From DSWT01 sp035415725 (GTDB lineage Bacteria; Chloroflexota; Anaerolineae; B4-G1; SLSP01), in NCBI GenBank assembly GCA_035415725.1, contig DAOOGN010000063.1, positions 1-25,520 of the forward strand: a stretch of DNA of 25,520 nucleotides, read 5' to 3'. Both the position numbers and the translations under genes were made by a program. Below, piece by piece: positions 24,163-25,520 of this stretch (its first letter is position 1; every line of letters starts with the position of its first letter). The notes beneath the pieces are model-generated. The model made no database searches. It saw only the letters and a program-made list of their open reading frames with translations, and was not told the origin of the DNA.

Positions 24163-25299
24163 ATGCCGCAGCGTATCGCTATCCTCGGCAGTACCGGCTC
24201 CATCGGACGACAAACCCTGGAGGTGATCCAGGCACTGCCCGACCGTTTCACCGTCGTTGCGTTGGCCGCCGGGCGTAACGTGACGCTGCTCAATGAACAG
24301 ATCCACGCCGTTCACCCCACCGTCGCCGCCGTGAGTGAAGCCACGGATGCACCGCGCGTTGCGCATCCTGCCGTTTTGGCGGGCGAAGCGGGCCTGGTGG
24401 AGATCGTCACCCGCCCGGACGTGGATTTAGTCGTCGTTGCCACATCGGGTAAGGCGGGCTTTGTGCCCACCCTCGCCGCCATCGAAGCGCACAAACCCAT
24501 CGCCATCGCCAATAAAGAGGTACTGGTGATGGCGGGGGCGTTGGTGATGGCGGCAGTGCAGAAACACGGGGTGGAATTGCGCCCCATCGACAGTGAGCAT
24601 AGCGCCCTGTGGCAGTGCCTGCGCGGCGAGGATAGCGCCGCCGTCGCCAGGCTCATCCTCACCTCGTCCGGCGGGCCGTTCCGCACCTATAGCGCAGAGC
24701 AACTGTACGATCTCAGCCCCGCTGCCGCGCTCCACCATCCCACCTGGGTGATGGGACAGAAAATCACCATCGATTCGGCCACGCTGATGAACAAGGGTTT
24801 TGAGATCATCGAGGCGCATTGGCTCTTTGGGAAGCCTTACGAGCAGATCGACGTGATGGTCCACCCGCAGAGCATCATCCACTCGATGGTGCAGTACGTG
24901 GACGGCGCGATCAAGGCGCAACTGTCCGCGCCAGATATGCGCCTCGCCATCCAGTACGCGCTGAATTACCCCGCGCGCACGGCGCAAATCTGCCATCCCC
25001 TGGATTTGATCGCCGCGCACGCGCTGACCTTCGAAGCGCCCGACACGACGCGCTTCCCCTGCCTGCGCCTGGCCCGCGAGGCCGGCATGGCCGGTGGCAC
25101 GTACCCTACCGTTCTATGCGCGGCGGATGAAGAAGCCGTCGCTCTCTATTTGGCGGAGCGGATCCAGTTCTCCGCCATTCCACGGCTGATCGAGCAGGCC
25201 CTCAACGCCCATACCGGTGTGGACAATCCCACTTTTGAAGATATACTCGCGGTGGATGCGTGGGCTAGAATGTATGTCCAGACTCACCTCGCACAATAG
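24163..25299 (+). CDS. dxr: 1-deoxy-D-xylulose-5-phosphate reductoisomerase
   Basis: A 378-residue NADPH-dependent enzyme that converts DXP to methylerythritol phosphate, the second MEP step. The Rossmann motif LGSTGSIGRQTLEVI lies at the N-terminus. ANKEVLVMAG, PIDSEHSALWQCL (metal-binding Asp and Glu), SSGGPFR, HPTWVMGQKITIDSATLMNKG and VHPQSIIHSMV follow in family order. Length is normal. The ATG at 24163 lies one base after the dxs stop (TAGGATG), so the two are translationally coupled; an upstream in-frame TTG at 24139 would overlap dxs and is less likely. The stop is 12 bases before a dispersed repeat that may form the 3' end of the transcript. Confidence 0.96.
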   Translation: MPQRIAILGSTGSIGRQTLEVIQALPDRFTVVALAAGRNVTLLNEQIHAVHPTVAAVSEATDAPRVAHPAVLAGEAGLVEIVTRPDVDLVVVATSGKAGFVPTLAAIEAHKPIAIANKEVLVMAGALVMAAVQKHGVELRPIDSEHSALWQCLRGEDSAAVARLILTSSGGPFRTYSAEQLYDLSPAAALHHPTWVMGQKITIDSATLMNKGFEIIEAHWLFGKPYEQIDVMVHPQSIIHSMVQYVDGAIKAQLSAPDMRLAIQYALNYPARTAQICHPLDLIAAHALTFEAPDTTRFPCLRLAREAGMAGGTYPTVLCAADEEAVALYLAERIQFSAIPRLIEQALNAHTGVDNPTFEDILAVDAWARMYVQTHLAQ

Positions 25300-25311
25300 G
25301 CTAACTTTTTA

Positions 25312-25520
25312 GTAACTATTCAGCCACCCTTGCCAGGTGGCGAACGGGACTTTGGGGAGGGCACATAACAGGTTACCCCTTCGGCAGGTGCTGACCCTCT
25401 CATCCCCCAGCCCCCTTCTCCCCCGCAAGCGGAGGAGAAGGGGGCGAAAAAGCGGGGGTGTGGCGACACCCCCACCCAAAATCCCCCTTCCTGGGGGGAA
25501 GGGGGACAGGGGGGATGGGC
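25312..25520 (+). repeat. Dispersed palindromic intergenic repeat, copy 2 (reaches window edge)
   Basis: Second copy of the element at 21785-22012, directly oriented, starting 12 bases after the dxr stop. The stem CCCCCTTCTCC...GGAGAAGGGGG around CCGCAAGCGG is longer here than in copy 1. The middle hairpin is shorter (GGGGGTGT/ACACCCCC), lacking about 20 bases of central palindrome. The last hairpin CCCCCTTCC/GGAAGGGGG is kept. Its position suggests it could protect or end the dxs-dxr transcript. It may continue past the window. Confidence 0.8.

Noticed and set aside
1..25520. CRISPR array, transposase, phage genes or toxin-antitoxin pair
   Set aside because: No regularly spaced repeats, transposase or integrase motifs, or small paired genes of those kinds were seen on either strand.

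Overview
The window looks like chromosomal DNA from a Chloroflexota bacterium, most likely an Anaerolineae- or Caldilineae-like lineage. This is inferred from gene content: a very large soluble multi-GAF histidine kinase, DUF4388 and DUF3467 proteins, a fused ATP sulfurylase/APS kinase, an MEP-type isoprenoid pathway, and C/G-rich palindromic intergenic repeats. No rRNA, tRNA or marker gene fixes the taxonomy. I estimate GC in the high 50s percent. Coding is dense. Everything up to about 21.5 kb is on the minus strand, and only dxs and dxr are on the plus strand.

Reading the minus strand from right to left: recN (19686-21536) stands alone. A promoter-like stretch at 19635-19662 then precedes a run of ten tightly packed genes (5987-19485). 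In transcription order these encode a DUF4388 protein, a small Ras-like GTPase, an alpha/beta hydrolase, a cysteine-rich V4R protein, a left-handed beta-helix protein, a homologue of cyanobacterial long-chain acyl-ACP reductase, a response regulator with a degenerate GGDEF domain, a 2015-residue kinase with about eight GAF domains, a single-domain response regulator, and a second alpha/beta hydrolase. The second hydrolase has lost its nucleophile serine. This array joins acyl or aldehyde chemistry, small-ligand sensing, a GTPase switch and phosphorelay, and it is the best candidate here for an undescribed system.

Further along the minus strand are a cell-wall amidase (5172-5936), ssb (4640-5062), a DUF3467 gene coupled to a bacterial translin-family gene (3491-4484), a bifunctional sat-cysC (1584-3314) followed almost immediately by a galacturonokinase-like GHMP kinase (377-1576), and the 5' end of a coiled-coil gene cut by the window edge (1-278).

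On the plus strand, dxs (22305-24161) and dxr (24163-25299) form a two-gene MEP operon, one base apart. The pair is bracketed by two direct copies (21785-22012 and 25312-25520) of a dispersed, hairpin-rich intergenic repeat. The dxs leader has an extended -10 promoter followed by a terminator-like hairpin with a T-tract, which suggests attenuation.
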